This document shows, in pieces, positions 19,563-28,731 of a DNA stretch of 64,000 bases (positions are counted from its first letter, which is position 1; each line of letters opens with the position of its first letter). Both the position numbers and the translations under genes were made by a program. Below the pieces are notes generated by a model. That model saw only the letters and a program-made list of their open reading frames with translations. It searched no databases and had not been told where the DNA came from. The DNA lies in contig VBEG01000024.1 in assembly GCA_005882115.1 (NCBI GenBank), positions 145,419-209,418 of the forward strand, given 5' to 3'. Source of the DNA: Chloroflexota bacterium (GTDB taxonomy: Bacteria > Chloroflexota > Dormibacteria > Dormibacterales > Dormibacteraceae).

Positions 19563-20094
19563 CTTCACTAGTCGAACGCTCGGTCTCGCGATGCTGGTCG
19601 CTGGCCATGGTTTTTCGCATGATCGCGACGGCCTTGGCGATCCTTGAGGCCACGGTGCCCGCGGGCACACCGAGCACGTCGGCGATCTCCTCGCGCGTCA
19701 ATCCTTCGTAGTAATGAAGGACGACGGCCGCACGGAGCTTCGGGCTGAGCTGGGTCAGCGCTTTCTCCACCACGTCGCGGGCCTCAGCCCGATCGTAGTC
19801 GCGCCGGTCGGGAGCCATGTAGAGGCGAGCGGGCAGGAAGCGGGCGAGCTTCTGCCGGCGCAGGTGGGAAATCGCCAGGTTGATGCCGATGCGGCGGAGC
19901 CATGCGCCGGGCGGTGCGGTCGGCGTGTAGCGGTGGCGGGCGCGGTAGGCACGGACGAAGGTTTCTTGGGTCAGGTCCTCCGCAGCGGCCGAATCGAGGA
20001 CGACAGCCCGGATCGAGCGATAGACAGATGCGAATTCCTGGTCGTACAGCTGCCTGAACTCGGTCTTGGGATCGAGCTGGACGCCCTCGCTCAC
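19543..20094 (-). CDS. ECF-type RNA polymerase sigma factor
   Basis: 183-aa sigma-70-family ECF factor. Region 2 has LYDQEFASVYRSIRAVV and AAEDLTQETFVRAYRARH. Region 4 has LSPKLRAAVVLHYYEGLTREEIADVLGVPAGTVASRI, a clear helix-turn-helix. The upstream frame to 20217 lacks family sequence; the first usable start is GTG 20094, giving normal ECF length. The downstream gene starts inside its 3' end and is a probable membrane regulator. The regulon is unknown. Confidence 0.9.
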   Translation of the reverse strand: MSEGVQLDPKTEFRQLYDQEFASVYRSIRAVVLDSAAAEDLTQETFVRAYRARHRYTPTAPPGAWLRRIGINLAISHLRRQKLARFLPARLYMAPDRRDYDRAEARDVVEKALTQLSPKLRAAVVLHYYEGLTREEIADVLGVPAGTVASRIAKAVAIMRKTMASDQHRETERSTSEGALRGR

Positions 20095-20259
20095 GGCGAC
20101 TAGTTTGACGGTCGCCGCCCCTGCCGTATTACGTTGCCGCGGGCCGCGTGTCCTCAATCCTTGGGTAATGCGCAAACAGCTCGAGTTCGATGACCAATTG
20201 GGCGCGAACGGCGGCATCGATCAGTCCCGATACGGCCAAATGTGCCCACATGGATGCAA

Positions 20260-20344
20260 TGGTGGGCGACCCGGGACTCGAACCCGGATGGGTTACCCCA
20301 CACGCCCCTCAAACGTGCGCGTCTACCAGTTCCGCCAGCCGCCC
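20260..20344 (-). tRNA. tRNA-Leu (anticodon GAG)
   Basis: Acceptor arms GGGCGGC/GTCGCCC pair, followed by discriminator A and an encoded CCA. The D arm begins TGGCGGAA. The anticodon stem CACGT/GCGTG holds the loop TTGAGGG. The long variable arm typical of tRNA-Leu and the GGTTCGAGTCC T-arm are present. Confidence 0.95.
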
Positions 20345-20362
20345 GGCTGCAGCCGGATGATT

Positions 20363-20926
20363 TTACCGGTCGTTCGAATCCTCCGCCATCGAGACCAGAG
20401 TGGTCACCGTGGTCCAGTTGCGCGAGGTCGCCTCGAGGCCCAGCGACTTCGAGGCGAGCCTCTCCCAGAGCGGTGTGCGGCCGATTCGGTCGGGGTGCCA
20501 CGAGTAGACCTCGCGTCCGATCACGGCAAACGGTTCCTGTGTCGTCACGGATGCGAGATCGTCGGCAAAACCTCGTGGCGGCTCGTGCGACAGGAAGGTG
20601 ACGAGGTAGCCCTTGGGATTTGTCGCGATACGAGCCAGAGGGTTTCGCTGCACGACAGCGGCGAGCTCGTCATGTGAGCGGACAAGCACGGCGATGTCGA
20701 AGCCGAAGCGCTTCTTGATCAGCGCGTTCACGTCTTTGGCGACGCGCTCGGGCGAGGCGCGGCTCGAGAGCACCACGTTGCCGCTCTGCACGTAGGTCCG
20801 CACGTCGCCGTATTCAGCGGCCTCGAGGGCCGTGCGCAACTCCGCCATGGAGATGCGATTGCGCTTGACGAGGTTGATGCCGCGGAGAAGAACGATGTGA
20901 CGGGATCCGGCACTGGGCTTGCGCAT
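20363..20926 (-). CDS. DUF1697 family protein
   Basis: 187 aa with the family hallmarks: IVLLRGINLVKRNRISMAEL at the N-terminus, the YVQSGNVVLSS motif, and a C-terminal W-x-T-V-T-x-L (NWTTVTTLVSMAE). The function of the family is not established; the fold is alpha/beta and cytoplasmic. It is a stand-alone gene between tRNA-Leu(GAG) and tRNA-Arg on the same strand. Confidence 0.88.
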   Translation of the reverse strand: MRKPSAGSRHIVLLRGINLVKRNRISMAELRTALEAAEYGDVRTYVQSGNVVLSSRASPERVAKDVNALIKKRFGFDIAVLVRSHDELAAVVQRNPLARIATNPKGYLVTFLSHEPPRGFADDLASVTTQEPFAVIGREVYSWHPDRIGRTPLWERLASKSLGLEATSRNWTTVTTLVSMAEDSNDR

Positions 20927-21076
20927 TATGTTGAGGTGAGCCTACCGGTCCAACCGCTCGTCGCGACCGCCTGCGCCGCTGTGGCGCGCTTCTCCGCCCT
21001 CGTGGCTGGCGGCTACGCGCGGCGGTGCAAAGGTCGTGGATCGCGCGCTGGGAGGGACGACCGGCGGTAGCGAGAG

Positions 21077-21152
21077 TGGTACCCGCTGCAAGACTCGAAC
21101 TCGCAACCTCTTGGTCCGAAGCCAAGCGCTCTATCCATTGAGCTAAGCGGGC
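21077..21152 (-). tRNA. tRNA-Arg (anticodon UCG)
   Basis: 76 nt including an encoded CCA. Acceptor arms GCCCGCT/AGCGGGT, D-arm TTAGCTCAATGGATAGAG, anticodon stem CTTGG/CCAAG with loop CTTCGGA, and T-arm GGTTGCGAGTTCGAGTCTTGC in two parts. The anticodon TCG reads CGA. Confidence 0.95.
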
Positions 21153-21204
21153 GCCACTGACATGGTATGAAAGTTCGCCGACGGCCGGGATGGGACTCTG
21201 TGAT

Positions 21205-21251
21205 CGCCCCTCCGGCCCTGCGGGCCACCTCCCCATCAATTGGGAGGAGTT
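21205..21251 (+). repeat. dispersed two-hairpin intergenic repeat, copy 2
   Basis: CGCCCCTCC, hairpin GGCCCTGCGGGCC, then ACCTCCCCATCAATTGGGAGGAGTT in two parts. It has the same architecture as the other copies and lies just after the PHP gene stop. Confidence 0.65.
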
Positions 21252-21257
21252 CGCTTT

Positions 21258-21950
21258 TCAGACTACCGCTATGTACCGCTCGTGGTTCAGGCCCCAGGCC
21301 GCATAGCGCATCAGACCCAGCGCTCGATAACGACGGCGGGCGGCCCTGGTCGTCCCCGCCTCGATCGCCGCGCGCAATGCCTTCGGCGTCTTGCCTGGAA
21401 ACTCGGTGTACGCCCGGCCGATGGCGTCCAGGATGTGGGCGTCCGAGCCGCCGAGCTCCGCGGCGCCAAGGCCCATGTTCAGGCGGCGCGCCAGCTGGTT
21501 GAAGACGTAAAAGCCAGGCGTAGCATTCTCGACCTCGATCGCGTCGAACTCGAGCTCCGCCGCCAGCCATCCGACCCCGTGGACTCGGGCGCTTCGCGTG
21601 CGCCGCTGCGTTCGCCAGAAAGGATGCACGGCAACAGCCAGGCCCCCTTGGTCATGGATCGCGTGCACGGTGGCGGCCGCGGTCATCCCCGGCCGAATCC
21701 GTTTCTCGATGAACAGCGCGACGATGTGCCCGTCGCGGCTCGACACCTCTTCGCCGATGACCACTTGAAGCCTCGTCCATCGCGCGGCGTGCTCCGCGGC
21801 GCGCAACGCGCCTTCGATGGTGTCGTGGTCTGTAACCGCGATCACATCAAGTCCCGTACCACGTGCGTGATCGACCAGCTGTTGAGGAGAAGGCCACCCG
21901 TCGCTCGCCGTCGTATGCATATGGAGGTCCGCCCGACCTCGGGAAACCAT
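21258..21950 (-). CDS. PHP-domain phosphoesterase
   Basis: 230-aa PHP-family metal-dependent phosphoesterase. It has DLHMHTTASDG at the N-terminus, IAVTDHDTIEGA, GEEVSS, AVAVHPFWR, and the C-terminal GGSDAH. These are the metal ligands of nucleotide- or phosphate-ester-cleaving PHP enzymes (such as 3',5'-nucleoside bisphosphate phosphatase). The longer frame to 21983 lacks conserved sequence. ATG 21950 sits 8 nt after a TAGGAT box and begins directly before the DLHMH motif. Confidence 0.88.
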   Translation of the reverse strand: MVSRGRADLHMHTTASDGWPSPQQLVDHARGTGLDVIAVTDHDTIEGALRAAEHAARWTRLQVVIGEEVSSRDGHIVALFIEKRIRPGMTAAATVHAIHDQGGLAVAVHPFWRTQRRTRSARVHGVGWLAAELEFDAIEVENATPGFYVFNQLARRLNMGLGAAELGGSDAHILDAIGRAYTEFPGKTPKALRAAIEAGTTRAARRRYRALGLMRYAAWGLNHERYIAVV

Positions 21951-21958
21951 GGGTGTGC

Positions 21959-21964
21959 ATCCTA
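21959..21964 (-). promoter_or_regulatory. -10 box upstream of the PHP gene
   Basis: TAGGAT ends 8 nt before ATG 21950, with no Shine-Dalgarno motif between. Consistent with a leaderless or near-leaderless mRNA. Confidence 0.5.
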
Positions 21965-22018
21965 CGCTCGGCGGGCTTACCATCGACCTACTGAGACCGA
22001 CCTCTGGGGAATTCGCTG

Positions 22019-23686
22019 GTGGAGGTGGCGGCCGTGGAAGGCTTGATGCAGGACTACGAGCTCAGTCTCCAGCACGTGCTGTGGCGGATTGAGCGACTGC
22101 ACCAGAAAAGAGAGGTGGTGACCAAGCGCGACGAGGGCATCCACCGCACCACCTACGGGGAGATGGTGCCGCGTATCAACCGCCTTGCCGGCGCGCTGAA
22201 ACGCATGGGCGTGAAGCCCGGCGACCGTGTTGCCACCCTCGCATGGAACAACAACCGGCACCTCGAGCTCTATTACGCGGTCCCGTGCATGGGCGCGGTC
22301 CTTCACACGCTGAATCTCCGGCTGTTTCCTCAGCATCTCGAGTTCATCATCAATGACGCGGAAGACAAGGTTTTATTTGTCGACCAGTCCCTCCTTCCGC
22401 TCCTGAAGCCCCTGGTCGGAAAGATTCCGAGCATCAAGACGGTCGTCCTCATGGGCGACGGCGCCCCAGCGCAGATGGCCAAAAGCGACAACGGGTTGGC
22501 CGACATGCTGGACTACGAGAAGCTGCTCGCGGCAGAAACCGAAAGCTATCCGTGGCCGAAGCTGTCGGAGCGGATGGCCGCGGCCATGTGCTACACGTCG
22601 GGCACCACCGGCAACCCCAAAGGCGTCGTCTACTCGCACCGGTCGCAGTTCATCCACACCATGGGCGTGCTACAAGGCGACAACCTCGGCCTGACCGAAA
22701 ACGACGCGCTGCTTCCGGTCGTGCCGATGTTCCACGCCAACAGCTGGGGCCTCCCCTACGCGGCCGGCATGGCCGGCACGAAGATCGTCTTCCCAGGACG
22801 CTTCTCGGCCGACGCCAAGTCGATCGTCGAGCTGGCCGAGCAGGAGGAGGTCACCTTTCTCGCCGGCGTGCCGACCGTCTGGATCGGACTCGCCAACTAC
22901 ATGAAGGAGAACGGCAAGCGCCTGCCGAAGGTCCGGACCGTGGTCTGTGGCGGCTCGGCCGTGCCGCAAGCGCTGATGGAGGCGATGGACAACCTGGGCT
23001 TGCGCATCCTCCACGCCTGGGGCATGACGGAGACCTCGCCTCTCGGCAGCGTGGCACGCGTGGCGGCGGGAACCAAGCCCGAAGCCGAGATGCGCCTGCG
23101 CCTGACACAAGGTCGCGTCGCGCCCGGTGTCGAGATCCGGATCTCGGACCCGGCCAGCGGCGAGGAGCTGGCCTGGGACGGCGTCGCTTTCGGCGAGATA
23201 CAGGTTCGCGGACCGTGGATCGCCCGCGGCTATCACAACGGGTACGACGCCGACAAGCTCACCGAGGATGGCTGGTTCCGGACCGGCGACGTCGCCAAGA
23301 TCTCGCCAGACGGCTACATCCAGATCGTCGACCGGACCAAGGACGTTATCAAGTCCGGCGGCGAGTGGATCTCCTCGGTCGAGCTCGAGAACGCGGTGAT
23401 GGCCCATCCCAAGATCCTCGAGGCGGCCGTCATCGGTCTCCCCCATCCCAAGTGGGACGAACGACCTGTGGTTTACGCCGTACCGCGACCCGAGTTCAAA
23501 GGGCAGGTGACCCAGGACGAGCTGATCGACTTCCTGCGCGACAAGGTGGCCAAGTGGTGGCTGCCCGACGAGGTCCGTTTCATCGACGAGGTGCCGAAGA
23601 CGTCCGTTGGCAAGTTCGACAAGAAGGTGCTGCGCGCGAGTGCCGTGCCCATAACCGCGGAGGTGACCGAGGAGGTTCGCAAATGA
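22019..23686 (+). CDS. fatty-acyl-CoA ligase (AMP-binding)
   Basis: About 555-aa ANL-superfamily ligase, probably for medium- or long-chain fatty acids. It has the AMP motif [41 protein letters not shown], the [16 protein letters not shown] hinge region, and the lysine motif [13 protein letters not shown] at the C-terminus. The start is uncertain among GTG 22019, GTG 22034 and ATG 22046. The last is closest to family N-termini ([14 protein letters not shown]). It overlaps the formamidase gene by ATGA. Confidence 0.92.
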   Translation: MEVAAVEGLMQDYELSLQHVLWRIERLHQKREVVTKRDEGIHRTTYGEMVPRINRLAGALKRMGVKPGDRVATLAWNNNRHLELYYAVPCMGAVLHTLNLRLFPQHLEFIINDAEDKVLFVDQSLLPLLKPLVGKIPSIKTVVLMGDGAPAQMAKSDNGLADMLDYEKLLAAETESYPWPKLSERMAAAMCYTSGTTGNPKGVVYSHRSQFIHTMGVLQGDNLGLTENDALLPVVPMFHANSWGLPYAAGMAGTKIVFPGRFSADAKSIVELAEQEEVTFLAGVPTVWIGLANYMKENGKRLPKVRTVVCGGSAVPQALMEAMDNLGLRILHAWGMTETSPLGSVARVAAGTKPEAEMRLRLTQGRVAPGVEIRISDPASGEELAWDGVAFGEIQVRGPWIARGYHNGYDADKLTEDGWFRTGDVAKISPDGYIQIVDRTKDVIKSGGEWISSVELENAVMAHPKILEAAVIGLPHPKWDERPVVYAVPRPEFKGQVTQDELIDFLRDKVAKWWLPDEVRFIDEVPKTSVGKFDKKVLRASAVPITAEVTEEVRK

Positions 23687-24639
23687 GCATCCGAGCCGGA
23701 GTGCGTGAACACAAGATCGGACGCGACAAGTTCCACCACAAGTGGGACAACTCGTTGCCACCCGTGGTCGAGATCGACCCCGGCGACGTCGTCCACTTCG
23801 CCACTGAAGAGGTGACCGCCGGACAGCTCCAGAAGGGCGACCCGGCGTCCAAGCTCGGCGCCCTCGACTTCAATCGCCTCTACCCGCTCGGCGGTCCGGT
23901 CTACGTGCGCGGAGCCGAACCGGGAGACGCGTTGGAGGTCGAGATCTTGGAGCTCAAGCCGGGATCTTGGGGCTGGACGGCGCTGTTGCCGGGCCTTGGC
24001 CTTTTGGCCTCCGACTTCCCCGACCCGTACGTCCGCTACTTCGAGCTGGGCGACCGGACGTCGGCCGAGCTCCGGCACGACGTGCACATCCCCATCGCGC
24101 CGTTTTGCGGAACCATGGGCGTGGCGACCGACGAAAAAGGGCCGATCGACGTCCTGCCGCCGACCAAGGGCGCCGGCAACATCGACACCCGGCATTTGAC
24201 CGCCGGGACCAAGCTCTACCTGCCCGTTTTTGTGCCTGGCGCGCTGTTCTCCGCGGGCGACTGTCATGCCGCGCAGGGAGACGGCGAAGTCTGCGTTACC
24301 GGGATCGAATGCCCCATGACGTTCTCACTCCGATTTGGAGTGGTCAAGGGCGGCTCACCACGTCCTTGGAGCTATCACTTCGTCACGCCCGCCGCTCCGC
24401 TCCAGCCGCGCAGCGACGCCGCGGGGTATCACTCCGTCGCGGCGCTGGGTCCCGACCTCATGGAGAACGCCCGCAACGCCGTCCGCTACACCATCGAGTG
24501 GCTGGTCGCGGACCATGGTCTGAGCCGCGAGGACGCGTACATCCTGTGCAGCCTGGCCGGCGACCTGCGGATCAGCCAGATCGTCGACCAACCAAACTGG
24601 GGCGTTTCCTTCTATCTGCCGCTGAGCGTCTTTTCCTAA
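23683..24639 (+). CDS. acetamidase/formamidase family protein
   Basis: 318-aa amidase of the FmdA_AmdA family, which hydrolyses formamide, acetamide or similar small amides to ammonium and acid. It shows WDNSLPPVVEIDPGDVV at the N-terminus, GGPVYVRGAEPGDALEVEI, the IAPFCGTMGVA motif, GNIDTRHL, and GDCHAAQGDGEVC. ATG 23683 overlaps the ligase stop, so the two enzymes are translated together and may act on one pathway, perhaps an amide-linked acid. Confidence 0.9.
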   Translation: MSIRAGVREHKIGRDKFHHKWDNSLPPVVEIDPGDVVHFATEEVTAGQLQKGDPASKLGALDFNRLYPLGGPVYVRGAEPGDALEVEILELKPGSWGWTALLPGLGLLASDFPDPYVRYFELGDRTSAELRHDVHIPIAPFCGTMGVATDEKGPIDVLPPTKGAGNIDTRHLTAGTKLYLPVFVPGALFSAGDCHAAQGDGEVCVTGIECPMTFSLRFGVVKGGSPRPWSYHFVTPAAPLQPRSDAAGYHSVAALGPDLMENARNAVRYTIEWLVADHGLSREDAYILCSLAGDLRISQIVDQPNWGVSFYLPLSVFS

Positions 24640-24642
24640 ACG

Positions 24643-24688
24643 GCTTCCCCTCCCCGCTTGCCGGGGAGGGCCAGGGTTGGGCGGGATG
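24643..24688 (+). repeat. dispersed intergenic repeat, short copy
   Basis: GGCTTCCCCTCCCCGCTTGCCGGGGAGGG forms one strong hairpin (CCTCCCCG/CGGGGAGG) between the formamidase stop and the kinase start. It matches the second-hairpin half of the repeat family. Confidence 0.5.
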
Positions 24689-24733
24689 AGCGGGCAATCC
24701 GCCGGATCGGCGGGCGCCGTCGGGCATACTTCC

Positions 24734-27541
24734 ATGCCCATAGAGCCAAAGGTGAGCACGACACAACTAGGGCGGTATCCGATCGAAGCCGAGCTCGGGC
24801 GAGGCGCCATGGGGGTGGTTTACCGCTCGACCCACCCCAGGCTCGAGATCCCGGTCGCGATCAAAGTCCTGTCCGACCAGTACTCGAGCGACCCCAGCTT
24901 CCGCCAGCGATTCCACCGCGAGGCCGCAACGGTCGCTGCGCTCAACCACCCGGGCATCGTCCGCGTCTACGACTTCGACGAGGACGGACCCGTCCTTTTC
25001 ATCGTCATGGAGTGGGTGGACGGACGGTCGATGCGCTCCTGGCTGGACGAGTACGGGCGGTTCAGCGTCGACGTCTCGGTCGACCTGATCCAGCAGCTGC
25101 TATCCGCGGTCGGCGTCGCCCACGACTACCAGGTCGTCCACCGCGACCTGAAGCCCGACAACATCCTGATCTCCAACCGCGGCAAGACGAAGATCCTCGA
25201 CTTTGGCATCTCCAAGCTGATCGACGATAAGCACCGCCTGACGGCGACCGGGAGCATGGTCGGCACCCCGGCCTACATGGCGCCGGAGCAGGTGAAAGGC
25301 GAGCCGGTCGACGCGACCGCCGACGTCTACTCGCTCGGCATGATCCTGTACGAGCTCCTGCACGGCGAGCCGCCTTTCACCGGCGCGCTGCCGACCGTCC
25401 TCCACTCCCAGGTCTTCGACCGGCCGCGCGCCTCGACCGCGATCCCGTCGCCGATCATGGAGATCATCTGGAAGGCGACGGCCAAAGACCGCGGCCAGCG
25501 CTTCCAGACATGCGAAGAGTTCGCGGGCGCCTTTCACTACATGCCGAAGGCGGCCATCGCCCACCCGCCCGCCGAGGCGATCTCCGACGAGCTGGCGGTC
25601 GAGGAGGACGTCGAGGAGCCCAAGCCGCTTCCGACGCGCACCGACGGCCACAAACCGGCCGGAGTCTGCACCTACAGCGACTGCCAGGAGCGCCGTGGGT
25701 GGGCCTGCGCGTACACGGACATGACCGGGCGCAAGTGCAACAGTTGGTGGTGCCGCCGTCACATCCAGTTCATCGAGCGGACGCCGTTCTGTCCGAGGCA
25801 CGCGAGCGTGATCCGCGCGCTGGCACCGACGGCGAACACGATCTTCGAGATCAAGAACCGGCCGGCGGTCGACGACCGCGCGCTGCCCCTCGCGGCGCTG
25901 GTCGCGGAAGACGTCGACAAGGACGTGACCGAGCTGGTGCGCCGCCGCTACCAGAACCGGAAGGACGTGACCATCGCGCGCGACCGCACGGTGCGCCAGA
26001 CGTGGTCGGGACAGAAGGACGTGGCATGGGAGCGCAGCTGGGCGGCGCTGAAGAGCCAGGGCTACCTGATCAGGATCGCGGTGCGCGTCGCGGCCGATGA
26101 GCCCGACATCGTGCAACTTCTCATCGGAAACACCGTCGTCTTCAAAGATGTCCCCGACTGGATCACGCGAAGACGGGAAGGCGAGTCACCCGACCACGCC
26201 GACCGCGCTCGGTTCGGCAAGAAGCTCTTCGCTGCAATCCTCGAGCACGTCGACTCGCCGCGGCCTGTTCCGTCGGCGGTTCCGGCGACCAACAGCCGGC
26301 AAATCGAGCCGCCGCCTCCGCCCGATATCAACCGCACCTTGATCGAGGGCATGGTGCTGCGCCTCGCCGCGTCGGCGACGCGCCTGACTGGATATGAGGT
26401 GGCCGAGGCGCTGGCGCTGCCCTTCAACGCGATCGAGCCGATCCTCAAAGCGCTGACCGGCACGAACCTGCTCGACGCGCTCGGCCTCGCGCCGGAACAG
26501 GGACCGTGGCTCGGCCGGCCGCTGCCCGAGCGGATGGCGTACGCGATCACAAAGCAGGGCCGCACGCGCAGCGACCAGATCGGCGACGCGAGCACCCGCT
26601 ACATGGGGCCCGCCCCGGTCTCGATGCAGGAATACAAGGCGGTGCTCGCCGAGGCGGCGAAGCCCGGCACGCTCGACCTGGTCAAGGTCAGCCTCGCGCT
26701 GAGCGGGATCGAGCTCGCGCCCGGCGTCATGGAGGCGGTGCGCGCGGCGGTCAACTCGCGCTCGTCCATCTTTATCTATGGCGCGCCCGGCAACGGCAAA
26801 ACGACGCTCGCGCGCCGGATCGCGAGCCTGCTCGGCGGGCCGATCCTCCTGCCTGTAGCACTCGACGTCGGCGGCGGCGAGGTGATGACGATCTTCGACG
26901 GGGCCCTCCACCGCATCGAGCCGAACCAGCCCGCCGACCGCAGGTGGCGCCGCGTCGCGCGACCGCTGGTTCAGGTGGGGGGCGAGTTTCAGCTCGAGAT
27001 GTTCGACCCGACGTGGGAGGAAGGAAGCCGCGTCTACGGCGCGCCCCTGCAGGTCAAAGCCAACGGCGGTGTGCTGCTGATCGACGACCTCGGCCGCCAG
27101 CGGGTCGCGCCGAAGCAGATCCTCGACCGGTTGTTGGTGCCTTTGGAGCAGGACACAGACTTCTTGAACCTCACCTCCACCGGGCGCAAGGTCGAGATCC
27201 CGTTCCGCGCTCAGCTGGCGTTATCGACGAACCTCAAACCCGCCGAGCTGCTCGATGAGGCCTATCTGCGGCGGCTGGCCTACAAGGTGTTGATGCCCGA
27301 CCCGACGTGGGAGATGTACGGCCGCATCTTCGAACGCGAGCGGGAAAGGCTGACGATTCCGCCGGCGCCGCCGGCGCTGGACATGATCCAGACCATGTAT
27401 GGCGGGCGTCCCCTCCGTGGCAACCACCCCCGGGACCTGCTCGAGCGGCTGGTCGACGTCTCGTCAGCGCGGGGCGTGCGCCCACAGCTCACGCCGGAGC
27501 TGGTCGAGGCGGCCTGGAACACGCTGTTCGTCGCGAGCTAA
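24734..27541 (+). CDS. Ser/Thr protein kinase fused to zinc-binding module and AAA ATPase
   Basis: 935 aa, three parts in one chain. Residues 12-270: an apparently active Hanks-type kinase with LGRGAMGVVY, Lys44 in VAIKVL, HRDLKPDN near 136, DFGISK near 156 and YMAPEQ. Residues 310-360: a Cys/His-rich module with spacing C-x4-C-x7-C-x9-C-x4-C-x2-H-x9-C-x2-H, likely binding two zincs. Residues 360-540: an unrecognised domain. Residues 540-935: a winged-helix-like segment and an AAA ATPase with Walker A GAPGNGKTTLARR (Lys near 689), Walker B GVLLIDDLGRQR near 783 and STNLKPAELLDEAYLRRL. The AAA part resembles a stand-alone ATPase family. No membrane helix is seen. Start ATG 24734 or GTG 24752. 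Confidence 0.88.
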   Translation: MPIEPKVSTTQLGRYPIEAELGRGAMGVVYRSTHPRLEIPVAIKVLSDQYSSDPSFRQRFHREAATVAALNHPGIVRVYDFDEDGPVLFIVMEWVDGRSMRSWLDEYGRFSVDVSVDLIQQLLSAVGVAHDYQVVHRDLKPDNILISNRGKTKILDFGISKLIDDKHRLTATGSMVGTPAYMAPEQVKGEPVDATADVYSLGMILYELLHGEPPFTGALPTVLHSQVFDRPRASTAIPSPIMEIIWKATAKDRGQRFQTCEEFAGAFHYMPKAAIAHPPAEAISDELAVEEDVEEPKPLPTRTDGHKPAGVCTYSDCQERRGWACAYTDMTGRKCNSWWCRRHIQFIERTPFCPRHASVIRALAPTANTIFEIKNRPAVDDRALPLAALVAEDVDKDVTELVRRRYQNRKDVTIARDRTVRQTWSGQKDVAWERSWAALKSQGYLIRIAVRVAADEPDIVQLLIGNTVVFKDVPDWITRRREGESPDHADRARFGKKLFAAILEHVDSPRPVPSAVPATNSRQIEPPPPPDINRTLIEGMVLRLAASATRLTGYEVAEALALPFNAIEPILKALTGTNLLDALGLAPEQGPWLGRPLPERMAYAITKQGRTRSDQIGDASTRYMGPAPVSMQEYKAVLAEAAKPGTLDLVKVSLALSGIELAPGVMEAVRAAVNSRSSIFIYGAPGNGKTTLARRIASLLGGPILLPVALDVGGGEVMTIFDGALHRIEPNQPADRRWRRVARPLVQVGGEFQLEMFDPTWEEGSRVYGAPLQVKANGGVLLIDDLGRQRVAPKQILDRLLVPLEQDTDFLNLTSTGRKVEIPFRAQLALSTNLKPAELLDEAYLRRLAYKVLMPDPTWEMYGRIFERERERLTIPPAPPALDMIQTMYGGRPLRGNHPRDLLERLVDVSSARGVRPQLTPELVEAAWNTLFVAS

Positions 27542-28551
27542 CAGCCGGCTTCGTCGGAGCCGCCGAACACCAACACGTTGCCGTCGGAATCCTCGGCGAC
27601 GGCTGCTCCCCAGCGCGCGGTTACGTTCACCTGAGCGGCGGACCATTTCACTCCGTCCCACGACCAGCCCGCAGTGGTCGGGTCCGGACAGGCGATCCCG
27701 AACATTACGACCACGCGGTGCGTCATCGGGTCCCAGACAGCGTTCCCGTTGGCCGCGATAGGGCGACCCGGTGCCGGCAGGTGCACCCAGGCCCCGTTCT
27801 TCATCGACCATCCATCGCCCAACGGAAGTCCTAGATTTCCGGGTCCGGCGTCCGGCCTGATGCCGAGGCCGCCATACACAAACAGCGAGGAATCGTCGGA
27901 ATCCCACGCAATCGCGGCGTCGCCACGGCCTTGGGGCGTAGGCCCGTGATCGACTCGCGACCACTTTGCCCCGTCCCATGTCCAGGCGTCCCCGAAGTAG
28001 CGGAGGTTCCCGATGTGACCGCCAAACATCAGGACTCGATTGCCCGCCGTGACCATGCGTGGACCGTCGCGATAACTCGGGCCGCTGTTGCCCTGGCTGG
28101 CCTGGGTCCAATCGCTGCCGTTCCACGTCCATGTGTCGGCGGCCTCGGAACCCTCCGACTGGTCGGGGATCAGCCCGCCGTAGAGGACCACCGTCAGGTG
28201 CTCGGGGTCATATGCCATCGCCGCGTCGCGGCGTGGAGGCGGCTTGTGCGCCGGCGACTTCTCGGTCCACGTGGACTTCGTGGGATCCCACGTCCACGTT
28301 TCGTCTGAGGTCCCTTTGGTGGTCTGGCCGCCAAAAAGCACGTAGACGTGGCGAGGCGCGTCGTAGGCGAGCGCTGCAAAGTAGCGCGGAGCCGGCCCGG
28401 GTACGATCACCTGTTCCAATTCCGCGCCGTCGCCGATCCACGTGTCGCCCAAAGGGCCGGGCGGATGCGGACTTGGACGCGGACCCAAGGGATGCGAGCT
28501 GCTGCACGCCACAAGCAGAACGACAGCCAGCAGCGACGGGAATCTCCTCAC
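27538..28551 (-). CDS. kelch-repeat lipoprotein
   Basis: 337 aa. GTG 28551 gives a clean lipoprotein signal, RRFPSLLAVVLLVACSSS, with Cys at the lipobox. A longer frame to 28575 spoils this signal. The mature part holds about six kelch motifs of the type YD-x-x-VYVLFGGQT, VVLYGGLIP, VLMFGGHI, LFVYGGLG, VVVMFGIA and VLVFGGSD, predicting a surface beta-propeller. TAAGCT lies 8 nt before the GTG. It shares 4 bp with the convergent kinase-AAA gene at the stops. Confidence 0.85.
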   Translation of the reverse strand: MRRFPSLLAVVLLVACSSSHPLGPRPSPHPPGPLGDTWIGDGAELEQVIVPGPAPRYFAALAYDAPRHVYVLFGGQTTKGTSDETWTWDPTKSTWTEKSPAHKPPPRRDAAMAYDPEHLTVVLYGGLIPDQSEGSEAADTWTWNGSDWTQASQGNSGPSYRDGPRMVTAGNRVLMFGGHIGNLRYFGDAWTWDGAKWSRVDHGPTPQGRGDAAIAWDSDDSSLFVYGGLGIRPDAGPGNLGLPLGDGWSMKNGAWVHLPAPGRPIAANGNAVWDPMTHRVVVMFGIACPDPTTAGWSWDGVKWSAAQVNVTARWGAAVAEDSDGNVLVFGGSDEAGC

Positions 28552-28559
28552 GCGACCGC

Positions 28560-28565
28560 AGCTTA
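28560..28565 (-). promoter_or_regulatory. -10 box upstream of the kelch lipoprotein gene
   Basis: TAAGCT ends 8 nt before GTG 28551 with no ribosome-binding motif in between. It supports the chosen start. Confidence 0.5.
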
Positions 28566-28625
28566 TCCGCTGCAACGGGGACTGCCCAAGGGCTGGGTAT
28601 ACTCACGTTTCGCCCCAAGACCAGA

Positions 28626-28711
28626 GCGGCGGTGGCGGAATGGCAGACGCGCTAGTTTCAGGAGCTAGTGTCCGCAAGGACGTGGAGGTTCAACTCCTCT
28701 CCGCCGCACCA
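28626..28711 (+). tRNA. tRNA-Leu (anticodon CAG)
   Basis: Acceptor arms GCGGCGG/CCGCCGC, discriminator A and an encoded CCA. D arm TGGCGGAATGGCAGACGC, anticodon stem CTAGT/GCTAG with loop TTCAGGA, and a long variable arm. 86 nt. Confidence 0.96.
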
Positions 28712-28731
28712 CCCGGCCGAACTGTGCAGAG

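Noticed and set aside
22552..24639. A 695-residue frame covering ligase and formamidase
   Set aside because: Only its last 318 residues match a family; the first part is an out-of-frame shadow of the acyl-CoA ligase.
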